From positions 124,001 to 188,000 of the forward strand of contig JAGZEG010000002.1 in NCBI GenBank assembly GCA_018368455.1: DNA of 64,000 bases, in the 5' to 3' direction. This DNA is from Coriobacteriia bacterium (GTDB taxonomy: Bacteria > Actinomycetota > Coriobacteriia > Coriobacteriales > UMGS124). Positions 1 to 8,228 of the stretch are shown piece after piece. The translations under genes were made by a program, and so were the position numbers. Numbering within the stretch: position 1 is the stretch's first letter; the number at the start of each line of letters is the position of its first letter. The notes below the pieces were generated by a model. The model made no database searches, was not told where the DNA came from, and was given only the letters and a program-made list of their open reading frames with translations.

Positions 1-1283
1 GCCAGCTTGACCGAGTGGGCCTTGCCGCGCAGCTTGCGCTTCTCGACGCCCTCGTCGTCCAGCTCGTCGTAGAGCTTGTTGGCGACCTTGGCGTACTCGG
101 TGGCCTGGCCGTTGTGCTTCTTGATGTCGTAGGCGCGCTCAACCTCGAAGTCAGCGCCGCCGTCCGTACGACCCGTCAGCTTCATGCCGAACGCATGCAC
201 GCCGATGACCACGGCGATAGCGGCCGTGAGCACGCCGCCGATAGCCGCCGGGGAGATCTTCCAGTCGAAGAGCTGGTAGTAACGATGACGCGCGTGGAAA
301 GGCGTGTTCTCGTCGACCCAGTTCATGGCCGGGTGCATCGGGGTGATGACGCCGCAGCCCAGGCAGGGCGAGCCGGCCTCGATGCAGAACGACGTGCGGC
401 GGTTCCACTTGACGATCGGGCAGTTCGTGAACGTCTGCGGGCCCTTGCAGCCCAGCGGATACAGGCAGTACCCCTTCTTCTCCTCCTCGGAGCCGAACTG
501 GTACACGAACTCGCCGTTCTCGAAGTGGCCACGACGCGGGCAGTTGTCATGGATCGTCTGATTGAACATCAGCTTGGGCTCGTTCTTGGCGTTGAGCTCA
601 GGCAGACGGCCCATCAGCAGGTACTCGACGAGCACAGCCACGAGCCACTCGGGGTTAGCCGGGCAGCACGGGATGTTGATGACCGGCGTCTCGATGCCGT
701 TCTTCTGCAGGAACTTCTGGACACCGCAGGCATGAGACGGGTTGGGGCGCGCAGCCTGCCAACCGCCATCGCATGCGCAGGAGCCCATGGCGACAACGGC
801 GTCGGCGCTGGCAGCGCTCTCCAGCAGGATCTCCGTGCCCTTCTCGCCGGCGACGCGCAGGGCATTGCCCTCCCAGCCCTCAACGACGGAGCCCTCGTAG
901 ACGAGGATGTAGCCGCCGTTGGCGATGGTCTGCTTGCGCGCCTCCTCCGTCGAATAGCCAGCCGCAGCCGAGATGGTCTCCATGTAGTTCACGGAGAGCA
1001 GCTCGAGCACGACCGTAGCAACATCAGGCGACTCCACCTGGACAAACGACTCGGTGCACCCCGTGCACGACGAGCCCTCCACCCAGATGATCGGCTTGAG
1101 ATTGCCCTGAGCCTGACCGATCACATTCTCGAGAGCGCTGGCGACCTGCGGGGCCGCCACCTCGGAAAGACCGATCATCGCGGCGAGGCCGGCGCAATAC
1201 TTGAGGAAGCTGCGACGGGAGATACCGCGGGACTCCAGGATCGACTCAGCCTTGCTTGCCTCGACGACCTGTTGTGTTGCCAT
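1..1283 (-). CDS. [NiFe] hydrogenase small subunit, membrane-anchored, Tat-exported (3' end outside window)
   Basis: Electron-transfer subunit of an uptake-type [NiFe] hydrogenase; it carries FeS clusters from the Ni-Fe large subunit towards the membrane. The frame starts at the ATG at 1281-1283 behind GGGAGGTG and stays open to base 1, giving 427 complete codons. Residues 22-28 read SRRSFLK, a twin-arginine signal. Residues 73-76 (CTGC in a GSSCTGCTES context) are proximal cluster ligands. Further cysteines follow in CPRRGHF, GYCLYPLGCKG and SPCLGCG contexts, as expected for the medial and distal clusters. A hydrophobic stretch starting PAAIGGVLTAAIAVV is the C-terminal membrane anchor of group 1 enzymes, followed by a charged tail. 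The large subunit and cytochrome b would lie beyond the left edge. Family assignment is secure; the exact subgroup is not. Confidence 0.95.
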   Translation of the reverse strand, partial: MATQQVVEASKAESILESRGISRRSFLKYCAGLAAMIGLSEVAAPQVASALENVIGQAQGNLKPIIWVEGSSCTGCTESFVQVESPDVATVVLELLSVNYMETISAAAGYSTEEARKQTIANGGYILVYEGSVVEGWEGNALRVAGEKGTEILLESAASADAVVAMGSCACDGGWQAARPNPSHACGVQKFLQKNGIETPVINIPCCPANPEWLVAVLVEYLLMGRLPELNAKNEPKLMFNQTIHDNCPRRGHFENGEFVYQFGSEEEKKGYCLYPLGCKGPQTFTNCPIVKWNRRTSFCIEAGSPCLGCGVITPMHPAMNWVDENTPFHARHRYYQLFDWKISPAAIGGVLTAAIAVVIGVHAFGMKLTGRTDGGADFEVERAYDIKKHNGQATEYAKVANKLYDELDDEGVEKRKLRGKAHSVKL

Positions 1284-1442
1284 TCAAACACCTCCCTCTT
1301 CCTCAACGTGCGACCGTGGGGCTCAAAGCCCCCCTCTCCTTTTAAACACATCCTTCTGCTGGCATTAAAACCGCAGGTAGGACATGCCCACAAAGTGGTA
1401 CCGCCATTATTTCAGACACGCCCCTCTTTGCAAACGACAATC

Positions 1443-1478
1443 GCCCGATGGTTTGTCCCAGAGGGCAAAACATCGGGC
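1443..1478. promoter_or_regulatory. Imperfect 16-bp palindrome upstream of the hydrogenase
   Basis: GCCCGATGGTTTGTCC (1443-1458) faces GGGCAAAACATCGGGC (1463-1478) across a 4-base loop, with two mismatches. It lies 160-195 bases upstream of the hydrogenase start and has no T-tract, so an operator is more likely than a terminator. A core-like TTAAAACCGCAGGTAGG (about 1364-1380) lies between it and the gene. Confidence 0.45.
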
Positions 1479-1521
1479 CAGCAAGGGAAGCGCGACTCAA
1501 ATAATCACAATTGAGCCAGCG

Positions 1522-1553
1522 CGTTGTTACGTTCTTAAAAATGCGTAACAACG
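1522..1553. promoter_or_regulatory. Perfect spaced palindrome, candidate operator
   Basis: CGTTGTTACG (1522-1531) and CGTAACAACG (1544-1553) form a perfect 10-bp inverted repeat with a 12-base AT-rich spacer. The shape suits a dimeric regulator. It sits about 240 bases upstream of the hydrogenase start, and no gene starts on its other side before the rubrerythrin end at 2164, so hydrogenase control is the simplest reading. Confidence 0.45.
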
Positions 1554-1653
1554 TCTGTACTGCACATGTATGATTCTAGCATACGGGGATGTAGGCAATA
1601 CCGTCTGCCGCCGCACACAAATCCTACGAGTTCACTCAGGGAATCGCAAGCAT

Positions 1654-1876
1654 GAGCGAAGCGACGTGCGCCCGAGAAAGCGGCACTCCCCAGCAAACAA
1701 GCCGCCCCTCCTCCAAGCGCGAGCGAAGCGATGCGCGCCCGAGCAGCCGGCGCTCCCAATCGTCCGGCGCCCCCTCTTCCAAGCGCAAGCGCAGCGACGC
1801 GCGCCCGAGAAAGCGGCGCTCCCCAGCAAGCAAGCCGCCCTTCCTCCAAGCGCGAGCGCAGCGATGCGCGCCCCCG
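1654..1876. repeat. Tandem repeat, about 67-bp unit, 3.3 copies
   Basis: Units start at 1654, 1721, 1787 and 1854 (periods 67, 66 and 67). Each begins with a variant of GAGCGAAGCGATGCGCGCCC and continues AAGCGGCGCTCCCCAGCAAG and then a CCTCCAAGCGC end. The second copy has a diverged middle. Open frames across it on both strands are arginine-rich by-products of the repeat; no start with a ribosome site or known domain was found. Confidence 0.85.
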
Positions 1877-1989
1877 CCCACGCCCTTCGACTTCTGGGGC
1901 CGCGACCCCCGCACCAGCCCGCGACCCTTCCCTCGCCGGCCCCACGCCCTTGACCTTTCCCCCCACGGAGAAGCGAGGACGGCGCGCAG

Positions 1990-2139
1990 GGGCCGCTGAC
2001 AGGTGACTGCAGGGCGAGATTCCGCAGTGCAACGAGGAGGGGCAGGGGCGCGTTCCCATCTTCAGGAAACGCAACCCCTGCCCCTCCAACGTTGCGGTAC
2101 GAGGACTGACCGAGCCAGGCAGTCACCTGTCAGCGGCCC
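1990..2139. repeat. 150-bp nested palindromic element
   Basis: GGGCCGCTGACAGGTGACTG (from 1990) is repeated inverted at the other end, giving a perfect 21-bp inverted repeat at 1990-2010 and 2119-2139. Inside it a second imperfect inverted repeat (about 2029-2056 with 2064-2094, built on GAGGGGCAGGGG) surrounds a 7-base loop. The transcript could fold into one long hairpin. It lies 24 bases from the rubrerythrin stop, so it could terminate that gene, but there is no T-tract; a MITE-like element is the alternative. Confidence 0.8.
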
Positions 2140-2163
2140 CGTCCCAGCACACCGCCCCTCGAC

Positions 2164-2703
2164 TTAGTAGTTAATGCTCTGCTGCGTGAAGAACGCCTGC
2201 GGGTGGCCGCAGACGGGGCAGACCTTCGGGGCCTCGTTGCCCACATGCAGATGGCCGCAGACGGAGCACTTCCACACGACGACGTCCTCGCGCTTGAAGA
2301 CCTCGCCGCTCTCGAGACGGGCGAGCAGCTTGTTGTAGCGCTCCTCGTGAGCCTTCTCGATGGCGCCCACGGCCGCGAACTTGGCCGCGATCTCGTCGAA
2401 GCCCTCGGCCTTGGCCGTCTCGGCGAAACCGGCATACATGTCGGTCCACTCGTAGTTCTCGCCGGAAGCAGCGTCCTTCAGGTTCTCGGCCGTCGTGGGG
2501 ACGTCGCCGCCGTGGAGATACTTGAACCACAGCTTGGCGTGGGCAGCCTCGTTGCCCTTCGTCTCGTTGAAGATCTCCTCGATGCCGACGTAGCCCTCCT
2601 TGTGGGCCTTCTTGGCATAGTAGCCGTACTTCATGGACGCCTGCGACTCGCCGGCGAAAGCGGCCTGCAGGTTCTTCTCGGTCTGCGAACCCTTGAGATC
2701 CAT
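2164..2703 (-). CDS. Rubrerythrin
   Basis: Non-heme diiron peroxidase of anaerobes that reduces hydrogen peroxide in the cytoplasm with electrons from rubredoxin or NADH. The 179-residue product has the usual two parts. The ferritin-like four-helix domain (about 1-138) carries diiron ligands, including E-x-x-H at 52-55 and E117/E121 near KAHEERY. The C-terminal rubredoxin-like domain has CSVCG at 146-150 and CPVCG at 162-166. The ATG at 2703 sits behind GAGAGGGACC and replaces an upstream in-frame start that lacks a ribosome site and would precede the conserved MDLKGSQTEKNL start. Length and domain order are typical. It is preceded by 168 bases that can hold its own promoter. Confidence 0.95.
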   Translation of the reverse strand: MDLKGSQTEKNLQAAFAGESQASMKYGYYAKKAHKEGYVGIEEIFNETKGNEAAHAKLWFKYLHGGDVPTTAENLKDAASGENYEWTDMYAGFAETAKAEGFDEIAAKFAAVGAIEKAHEERYNKLLARLESGEVFKREDVVVWKCSVCGHLHVGNEAPKVCPVCGHPQAFFTQQSINY

Positions 2704-2871
2704 GGTCCCTCTCCTCTTCTTCGTCTCCCGAGGTCTGGTTGACCTCGTACAGATTCCTAATAATGGTACCCGGATGCCTCCGCGAGCGCCCGCCGGGCAC
2801 ATCCCGCCACGCTTTCTACGTGTTTACTTTGGTTATCTTATGGGCAATGAGCTGCGGCAGCGCGCTGCAGC

Positions 2872-3771
2872 CTACGCGCCCGAACCGGCATGCCACAGCC
2901 CGCCCGATACGCGGCAGAACCCCTCGCGCGCCAGCTCGGCCAAGATGGCCTCGACATCCTTCTCATCCACAGCCGCCCGTCCCGCCTTGAGCTCGGCCGC
3001 CGACAGCGCGTCGGCAAGCTCGGGCGCAGCCATGCCGCCTTGTGCACCGGTCTGGCGGGCGTCAAGCAGCGCGCGCAACACAAAGGCGCGCTTCTGGCGA
3101 TGCGAGCCCTCGAAGCGCGACTGCCGCGTGTAGGCCGTCGCGCGGCGCGTCGGGTTGGGAATAGAGCGCTTGAGCCAGGCTCCGTAGTCCAGCAGCGCGT
3201 AGTACCAACCACGCACGTCAGTCGCAGAGCATGCCTGGCGCACGAGCGGCACGAGCGAGGCGTCGGCCACCGCCTGCGCCGTCGGGAACAGCTCGTGAAT
3301 GAAGACGGCGCGCACGTTCGTCTCAAGGTAGACGTCGGGCTCATCAAAGGCGAAGGCCCGGATGCCCGCCGCCGTGGAGGGGCCGACGCCCGGCAGGGCC
3401 AGCAGAGCCTCACGCTCTCGGGGAAACGCGCCGCCGTGATCCTCGGACACGCGCCGGGCCGCCTCGTGCAGGGCGAGCGCCCGTCGGTTGTAGCCCATCC
3501 CCTGCCAGGCGGCCAGCACGTCGGCGTCGCTCGCCACAGCCAACGCATCGACGGTCGGGAAGCGGTCGAGCCACTCCTCCCAGCGCGTCTGCACGCGGGC
3601 GACCTGCGTCTGTTGGAGCATGACCTCGGAGATCCAGATCTCGTACGCGTCATGCGTGTGCCGCCAGGGGAGGTCGCGCCACGTGCGGGCCCCCTCCTCG
3701 CGGATCTTCGCCTGGAACGCGGGCACGTTGAGCGGTATTTCGGGAGGCTGAATAGGCCGCTTCGTCGCCAT
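2872..3771 (-). CDS. mutY: MutY-like HhH-GPD DNA glycosylase lacking the FeS cluster
   Basis: Base-excision repair glycosylase that removes adenine opposite 8-oxoguanine. The 299-residue protein shows the MutY signature WISEVMLQQTQV (E49 is the catalytic glutamate) and the helix-hairpin-helix LPGVG at 126-130. Two things are unusual. The position of the catalytic aspartate (LDGNV in Escherichia coli MutY) reads LETNVR at 149-154, so it is a glutamate. The four cysteines of the 4Fe-4S cluster, normally after the HhH domain, are absent, and no MutT-like C-terminal domain follows. It is therefore a cluster-less subfamily member; adenine specificity is inferred, not shown. It follows the HAD gene by 10 bases and is probably cotranscribed with it. 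Confidence 0.85.
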   Translation of the reverse strand: MATKRPIQPPEIPLNVPAFQAKIREEGARTWRDLPWRHTHDAYEIWISEVMLQQTQVARVQTRWEEWLDRFPTVDALAVASDADVLAAWQGMGYNRRALALHEAARRVSEDHGGAFPREREALLALPGVGPSTAAGIRAFAFDEPDVYLETNVRAVFIHELFPTAQAVADASLVPLVRQACSATDVRGWYYALLDYGAWLKRSIPNPTRRATAYTRQSRFEGSHRQKRAFVLRALLDARQTGAQGGMAAPELADALSAAELKAGRAAVDEKDVEAILAELAREGFCRVSGGLWHAGSGA

Positions 3772-3781
3772 GCGAGACGGC

Positions 3782-4486
3782 CTACTTCCACATCAGCTGA
3801 GGCCAGCCGCGACGTTCGGCCTCACGACGCAGCGTGGGACCAGGGTCGACGGCAAAGCAGGAGCGCGCCATCTCGAGAAGAGGCAAGTCGGTGTAGTGGT
3901 CGCCGTAGGCCCGGACAACCTCCCAGGCGCCTTCGCCAAAGCGCTCGTCAGCAAAGGCCTGCACGCGCCGCACCTTTTCGGGGCCCGCCGTGACCTCCCC
4001 CTGGACGCGCCCGGTAAAGTGCCCCTCCTCGTCGCGCTCCATAAGCGTAGCGAGCGCAGCATCAGCCCCCAAGTAGGCGCAGGCGGCCTGAGCGATAGCG
4101 TTGAATGTGGCGGAAACGATAATGGTGAACTCGCCCGCCTCGCGCCGGCGACGCAGCTCGGCGATGCCGTCTTTGCGATAGAGCGGGACCATGACTTCGT
4201 TGTGAAAGTCGCGCATGATCTGCCCAATGCGCTCGGAAGGCAGCGTACGCAGCTCCTCGAAGATGATCTCGCGCACCTCTGACTGGCGATAGGGCAGGTG
4301 TAGCTTGTAGCGAACGCCCCACCAGGCCGCCTTGGAGCCGGCTTTGCCCGACAGCAAGCGATGCCGGAGCAGGTACCGCAGGACGAGCGTCCCCGACTGG
4401 CCATCGAGTAACGTTCCGTCAAGGTCGAATACCGCGATGCGCGTGCACGCCTTCTCCACAGGCTTCTGGCGCCGTGCCTCGTCCAT
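3782..4486 (-). CDS. HAD-superfamily hydrolase, subfamily IB (phosphoserine phosphatase-like)
   Basis: Small-molecule phosphatase of the SerB-like HAD-IB type, 234 residues. Motif I is DLDGT at 21-25, motif II is the serine of IIVSATFN, and motif IV is GDHYTDLPLL near the end, so the active site is complete. The cap lies between motifs I and II and is helical. The start at 4486 is chosen because GGGAGGGGAG lies four bases upstream; an open frame continues further but without a ribosome site. Substrate cannot be told from sequence; phosphoserine, phosphoglycerol or lipid phosphates are all possible in this subfamily. First gene of a likely two-gene unit with the MutY-like glycosylase. Confidence 0.85.
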   Translation of the reverse strand: MDEARRQKPVEKACTRIAVFDLDGTLLDGQSGTLVLRYLLRHRLLSGKAGSKAAWWGVRYKLHLPYRQSEVREIIFEELRTLPSERIGQIMRDFHNEVMVPLYRKDGIAELRRRREAGEFTIIVSATFNAIAQAACAYLGADAALATLMERDEEGHFTGRVQGEVTAGPEKVRRVQAFADERFGEGAWEVVRAYGDHYTDLPLLEMARSCFAVDPGPTLRREAERRGWPQLMWK

Positions 4487-4643
4487 CGCTCCCCTCCCGT
4501 TAACACTACTCGACCCGCATTGGCTCTCCACCATGCAGCGTGCACTAAGACGCGCGAGTTTGGAACGCGCCACTCTCCCGCGCAATGATGCCCTGCGCCG
4601 ACGGTTTCACATCCGTGGCCTTTGCTGCATTCATCTCGTGAAC

Positions 4644-4677
4644 ACAAAAAAGCCCGAGGCCGTAAGACCTCGGGCTT
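4644..4677 (-). terminator. Rho-independent terminator of tRNA-Asp
   Basis: On the minus strand AAGCCCGAGG pairs with CCTCGGGCTT across an 8-base loop and is followed by TTTTTT. It lies 13 bases beyond the tRNA 3' end. Confidence 0.9.
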
Positions 4678-4689
4678 GGCAAGTCGCTA

Positions 4690-4766
<77 letters not shown>

Positions 4767-4944
4767 ATAGCTGCGACGCTCGGTGCCGGTGAAGCTCGTC
4801 GGCGTTCCCTTGCGTGCTGCGGGAGGTATTCTTGCATACCTTTACCCGCCTTGTCTAGCAAAAGTTTTCGGAACTTTTTGATCGCAAGTTATCCACGATT
4901 TCCCGACAGGAGCGCGAGTAGAGTACGAAGGACAAGACGGGGAG

Positions 4945-6510
4945 GTGGGGCGTACGGCAGGCAGGAAAGAACAGGCGCATCGCGAGCAGCCCAACGCCGC
5001 CCCGGCGGTGGCAACGGCAAGCGCACCCGATCGGCGGGCCGCGCCCGCGTCCTCAGGGCCGTCGCCCGTCACCAGCCAGGTCCCCCGTCCCGCAGAGACG
5101 CCCGCTCCCGATGACCCGGATGCGTTTCCCTACGGCCTGACATCCCGACTCGCCTGGGCCATCCTGGGCGCCATGGTCGTCGGACAGATGGCCTCGGCGC
5201 TTAACGCCTCAACGATGACGTCATCGCTTCCGGTCATCATGCGCGAGTTCGGAATCACGCCCAGCCAGGGCCAGTGGCTCACGACGACGTATACGCTGTT
5301 CCTCGGCGTCATGGCCCCGCTCACGGCCTTCTTTATGACGCGCTTCCGGCTGCGGCCACTGTTCTGCTCGGCGCTCGGCGTGTTCGCGCTCGGCGCGGCC
5401 ATCGGAGCTCTGCAGGACAACTTCGTCGTGCTCGTACTCGGACGCGTCGTGCAGGCATGCGGCTCAGGCATCGCCATCCCCGTCGTCCAACTCGTCGTGT
5501 TCCGCATATTCCCCTACCACCGACGCGGCGAGGCCATGGGCGTCGCGATGATGGCCGTGTCCATCGCCCCCGCCGTCGGGCCCGTGCTCGCCGGGATTCT
5601 CACCGACACACTCGGCTGGCGCAGCATCTTCTCCATCACAGGCGCCATGGCAGCGCTGAGCATCGCGGCCTCGTTCGTCATGCTGCGCCGCGTGCCTGAC
5701 GACGCCCGCCCCTGCCACCTGGACGTCCCCTCGTTCGTACTCTCGAGCGTCACAGCCATAGCCATCGTGTTTGGGCTGTCTGACATGGGTACGTTCGGGC
5801 TGGCTGCCCCCCAGACGTGGGGGCCCGTGCTTGTGGGCGTTGCGATGGGCGCGGTGTTCGTGCGCCGGCAGCTACACATCGACGAGCCCCTGCTCGACGT
5901 ACGCACGCTGCGCAACGGGCCATTCGCCCTCGCATGCGTCGCCGTCGTCCTGCTGCAGGGCTCCATCCTGGCCATCAACGCGCTCGTGTGCCTGTTCGTG
6001 CAGGATGCGCAGGGATACTCCGCCACGCTGTCGGGCCTCACGATGCTCCCCGGCGCGCTGGCCATGGCCGTGCTCTCGCCAATCGCCGGACGCCTGCTCG
6101 ACCGGAACGGGCCGAGGCGCATCGTCATCGTGGGGTTCGCGCTGATGATCAGCGCGTCGGGACTGCTGTCGACGCTCGAGCCGGACAGTCCGCTATGGAT
6201 GCCCATCGCCTTTCAGACGCTGCGCTTCTCGGGAACGGCCTGCCTCAACCAGGTTCTGACGACGTGGGGCATCAACCAGCTCGGCAACGCGAAGCAGGGG
6301 ACGGCCGTGTCAAGCACGTTGCGCATGACGGGCGCGGCGGGCGTCAACGCAGCGTTCTTCTCGATGATGGACCTCATGACGCCGGCAATGGGAGAGGCGG
6401 CGGCCATCACGACGACGTTCAGCGCGATGAACGCTCTGCAGGTGACGCTCGCCGTCGTCGTGCTGGGGCTCTTCTTCACGAGGATGCGAAAGGCGGCGGC
6501 GCGGGCATAG
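4945..6510 (+). CDS. MFS multidrug exporter, DHA2 (EmrB/QacA) family
   Basis: Proton-coupled drug or metabolite exporter of the inner membrane, 521 residues if the GTG at 4945 is used. After an 70-residue polar, Pro/Ala-rich N-terminus the protein is built of about 14 hydrophobic segments. Motifs are those of the family: a LNASTMTSSLPVI stretch in helix 1, WLTTTYTL in helix 2, LGRVVQACGSGIAIPV in helix 4 and PAVGPVLAGIL (motif C of exporters) in helix 5. The start is uncertain: GGGGAGG touches the GTG with no spacing, and the next in-frame ATG is at 5173, inside helix 1, so a GTG between the two (5008) is possible. No regulator is adjacent; the substrate is unknown. Confidence 0.9.
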   Translation: MGRTAGRKEQAHREQPNAAPAVATASAPDRRAAPASSGPSPVTSQVPRPAETPAPDDPDAFPYGLTSRLAWAILGAMVVGQMASALNASTMTSSLPVIMREFGITPSQGQWLTTTYTLFLGVMAPLTAFFMTRFRLRPLFCSALGVFALGAAIGALQDNFVVLVLGRVVQACGSGIAIPVVQLVVFRIFPYHRRGEAMGVAMMAVSIAPAVGPVLAGILTDTLGWRSIFSITGAMAALSIAASFVMLRRVPDDARPCHLDVPSFVLSSVTAIAIVFGLSDMGTFGLAAPQTWGPVLVGVAMGAVFVRRQLHIDEPLLDVRTLRNGPFALACVAVVLLQGSILAINALVCLFVQDAQGYSATLSGLTMLPGALAMAVLSPIAGRLLDRNGPRRIVIVGFALMISASGLLSTLEPDSPLWMPIAFQTLRFSGTACLNQVLTTWGINQLGNAKQGTAVSSTLRMTGAAGVNAAFFSMMDLMTPAMGEAAAITTTFSAMNALQVTLAVVVLGLFFTRMRKAAARA

Positions 6511-6836
6511 GCCGGCGAGGAGCGACGCTTTCGTGGCCCGAAATGCCGATCGTGAATAGGCGGCATCTGGTGCGCGGTTGACGGGATTTCGTAGGGATCC
6601 GCAAAGTTAAGCTGTGCCGTACGATTGTGCAGGCCGGAAGCTAACTTGCGGAGTCGCACGGCGGCCCGAGGGGAGGCGCCCCCAGAGGGCCCCATACACG
6701 GCTCGACTTTTTGGCCGCATACCCGCCGCGCGTCTGCAAAGTCACGCTTTCCCCAGTGGGGACGCCTACCTCACGCGAGCCCAGCGTGCCCCGGTCCAAC
6801 CGCGAGGCAGCGAGCAACCGGACCGGGGCGCATCTC
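6511..6836. other. Convergent intergenic region with small inverted repeats
   Basis: No gene. TCCGCAAAGTTAAGC (6598-6612) faces GCTAACTTGCGGA (6640-6652) with ATTGTGCAGGC between, which resembles a small, degenerate version of the AAANCNCAGGT-core elements seen elsewhere. The remainder is GC-rich without a supported frame. Confidence 0.4.
6788..6829. terminator. GC-rich hairpin between convergent genes
   Basis: GCCCCGGTCC (6788-6797) pairs perfectly with GGACCGGGGC (6820-6829). It lies 7 bases past the stop of the minus-strand radical SAM gene. There is no T-tract, so termination efficiency is uncertain. Confidence 0.5.
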
Positions 6837-8228
6837 TTACAGCTGAGTGCCGTCGCCAAACGTGAGCTTGCTCTCCTCGCCCTTGAGCGCGGCGCGGGCC
6901 TGGTCGCGCAGGTTGTTGAGGCCGCTGAGGAACTGGCGGTACATGACGAGCGTCAGGTAGCGGCCCATGGGCGTCAGCGTGAGCTCTTCGGCCGTGTTCG
7001 TCGCGAACGCCTTGTTGGCCCGCATGAACGTCATCTCCATCGGCAGGCCGGCCTCGACAGTGCAGCCGTAGCGGCGCTCGAACGCCTTCTTGTCGAGGCG
7101 CAGCTTGTAGAGCTCCACGAGGAAGCTGTAGCGCATGAGGTCGCGCTTGCTCATGACCGACTTGCCCATAATGGACATATGGCTGGCGTCGATGGCCGCG
7201 TTGTAGTCCTTGATGCTGAAGTTGTTGACGTAGAGGTTCCCGTTGAGGTGCGTGACAGAGCCGCTGCCGATAGCAGGATACTCGTCGTAGTTCGTCTGGT
7301 ACTCCTCGATGTGCGCCGGCTTGGCCTGGGCACCGTCACCCGCCGAGCGCCCGCCGCAGATCATGTCGCCCGCGCCGGCCTGCGCCCCCGCCGCGGCAGC
7401 CGAACCATCGTTGAGGCTGAATGTCCAGATCGTGCTGCGGTGGTAGCGCGGATTGTCGCCGCCAGCCAGCGTGTCGTCGATGATGCGATAGAAGCGGTAC
7501 TCGCGATCCCAGTCCATCTTGCCAAGCGTCGCCTGCATCTTGCGCGACGTAGCTGACGAGACGTAGAGCGGCGAGAACGTCGTCTGCTTCGCGTTGATCT
7601 CGATAAGCGTCTCGAGATCCTTGCGCAGAATGTCCTCCGTCTGCGAGGGGAAGTTGAAGATCATGTCGACGTTGAGCAGGTCGAAGTAGGGCTCGGCCTC
7701 GGCGATGCGCTCTTTGATCTCCTCGCCACTTCCGTACTTCTCGTAGCGGTCCATCTGCTTGAGCAGGTCATCGTTGAAGCTCTGGACACCGACGGACAGG
7801 CGCTGGACGCGACCCGTGAGCTGCTCGAGGTAGGGCTTCGTGAGGTGGTTGGGGTTCGTCTCGGAGGCAACCTCCTTGATGTCCCAGGTCTCGCGAGCCA
7901 GGTCGAGCGTCTTGCACAGCTCGTCGAGCAGGATCGTGGGCGTGCCACCGCCGCAGTAGATGCTCTCGATGTCGTAGCCGAGGTCCTTCACCATGAGCAT
8001 CTCTTTGCGCATGTGCTCGAAGTAGGGGCGGGCGATGTCCTCACGGAAGGCGTAGCGGTTGAAGCTGCAGTAGGGGCAGAGGCGCTCGCAGAACGGCACG
8101 TGCATGTAGAGCATGTAGCGCTCGCCCGGGTTGGGAGCCGGGAAGAACTGCTCGTCAGTCGGCTTGAGCGCGAGCTCGCGCTTCGTCATGACCTTGATGA
8201 CCTTGGTGAGCATGCGCTCTGAAAGCAT
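6837..8228 (-). CDS. HemW-like radical SAM protein (HemN superfamily)
   Basis: Member of the coproporphyrinogen oxidase-like radical SAM superfamily, 463 residues. The SAM-cluster motif is C47-x3-C51-x2-C54 in an FCERLCPYCSFNRY context, closest to the CPYCDFN of HemW heme chaperones; the fourth cysteine of true HemN is missing. YCGGGTPT, the ETNPNHL strand and SVGVQSFND follow as expected. A low-complexity Ala/Gly insert of about 35 residues, rich in AGAQAGAG and with one cysteine, interrupts the C-terminal half, and the protein is longer than usual HemW (about 380). Start ATG at 8228 has AGGAGAAG upstream. It is divergent from a triheme cytochrome gene, so heme delivery is a reasonable role; HutW/ChuW-type heme breakdown is the alternative. 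Confidence 0.85.
   Translation of the reverse strand: MLSERMLTKVIKVMTKRELALKPTDEQFFPAPNPGERYMLYMHVPFCERLCPYCSFNRYAFREDIARPYFEHMRKEMLMVKDLGYDIESIYCGGGTPTILLDELCKTLDLARETWDIKEVASETNPNHLTKPYLEQLTGRVQRLSVGVQSFNDDLLKQMDRYEKYGSGEEIKERIAEAEPYFDLLNVDMIFNFPSQTEDILRKDLETLIEINAKQTTFSPLYVSSATSRKMQATLGKMDWDREYRFYRIIDDTLAGGDNPRYHRSTIWTFSLNDGSAAAAGAQAGAGDMICGGRSAGDGAQAKPAHIEEYQTNYDEYPAIGSGSVTHLNGNLYVNNFSIKDYNAAIDASHMSIMGKSVMSKRDLMRYSFLVELYKLRLDKKAFERRYGCTVEAGLPMEMTFMRANKAFATNTAEELTLTPMGRYLTLVMYRQFLSGLNNLRDQARAALKGEESKLTFGDGTQL

Noticed and set aside
15..1514. 499-residue plus-strand frame at the left edge
   Set aside because: Antisense to the hydrogenase small subunit, whose cluster motifs and Tat signal are unmistakable.
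1535..2126. Several arginine-rich frames on both strands
   Set aside because: They are translations of the 67-bp tandem repeat and the palindrome, without ribosome sites.
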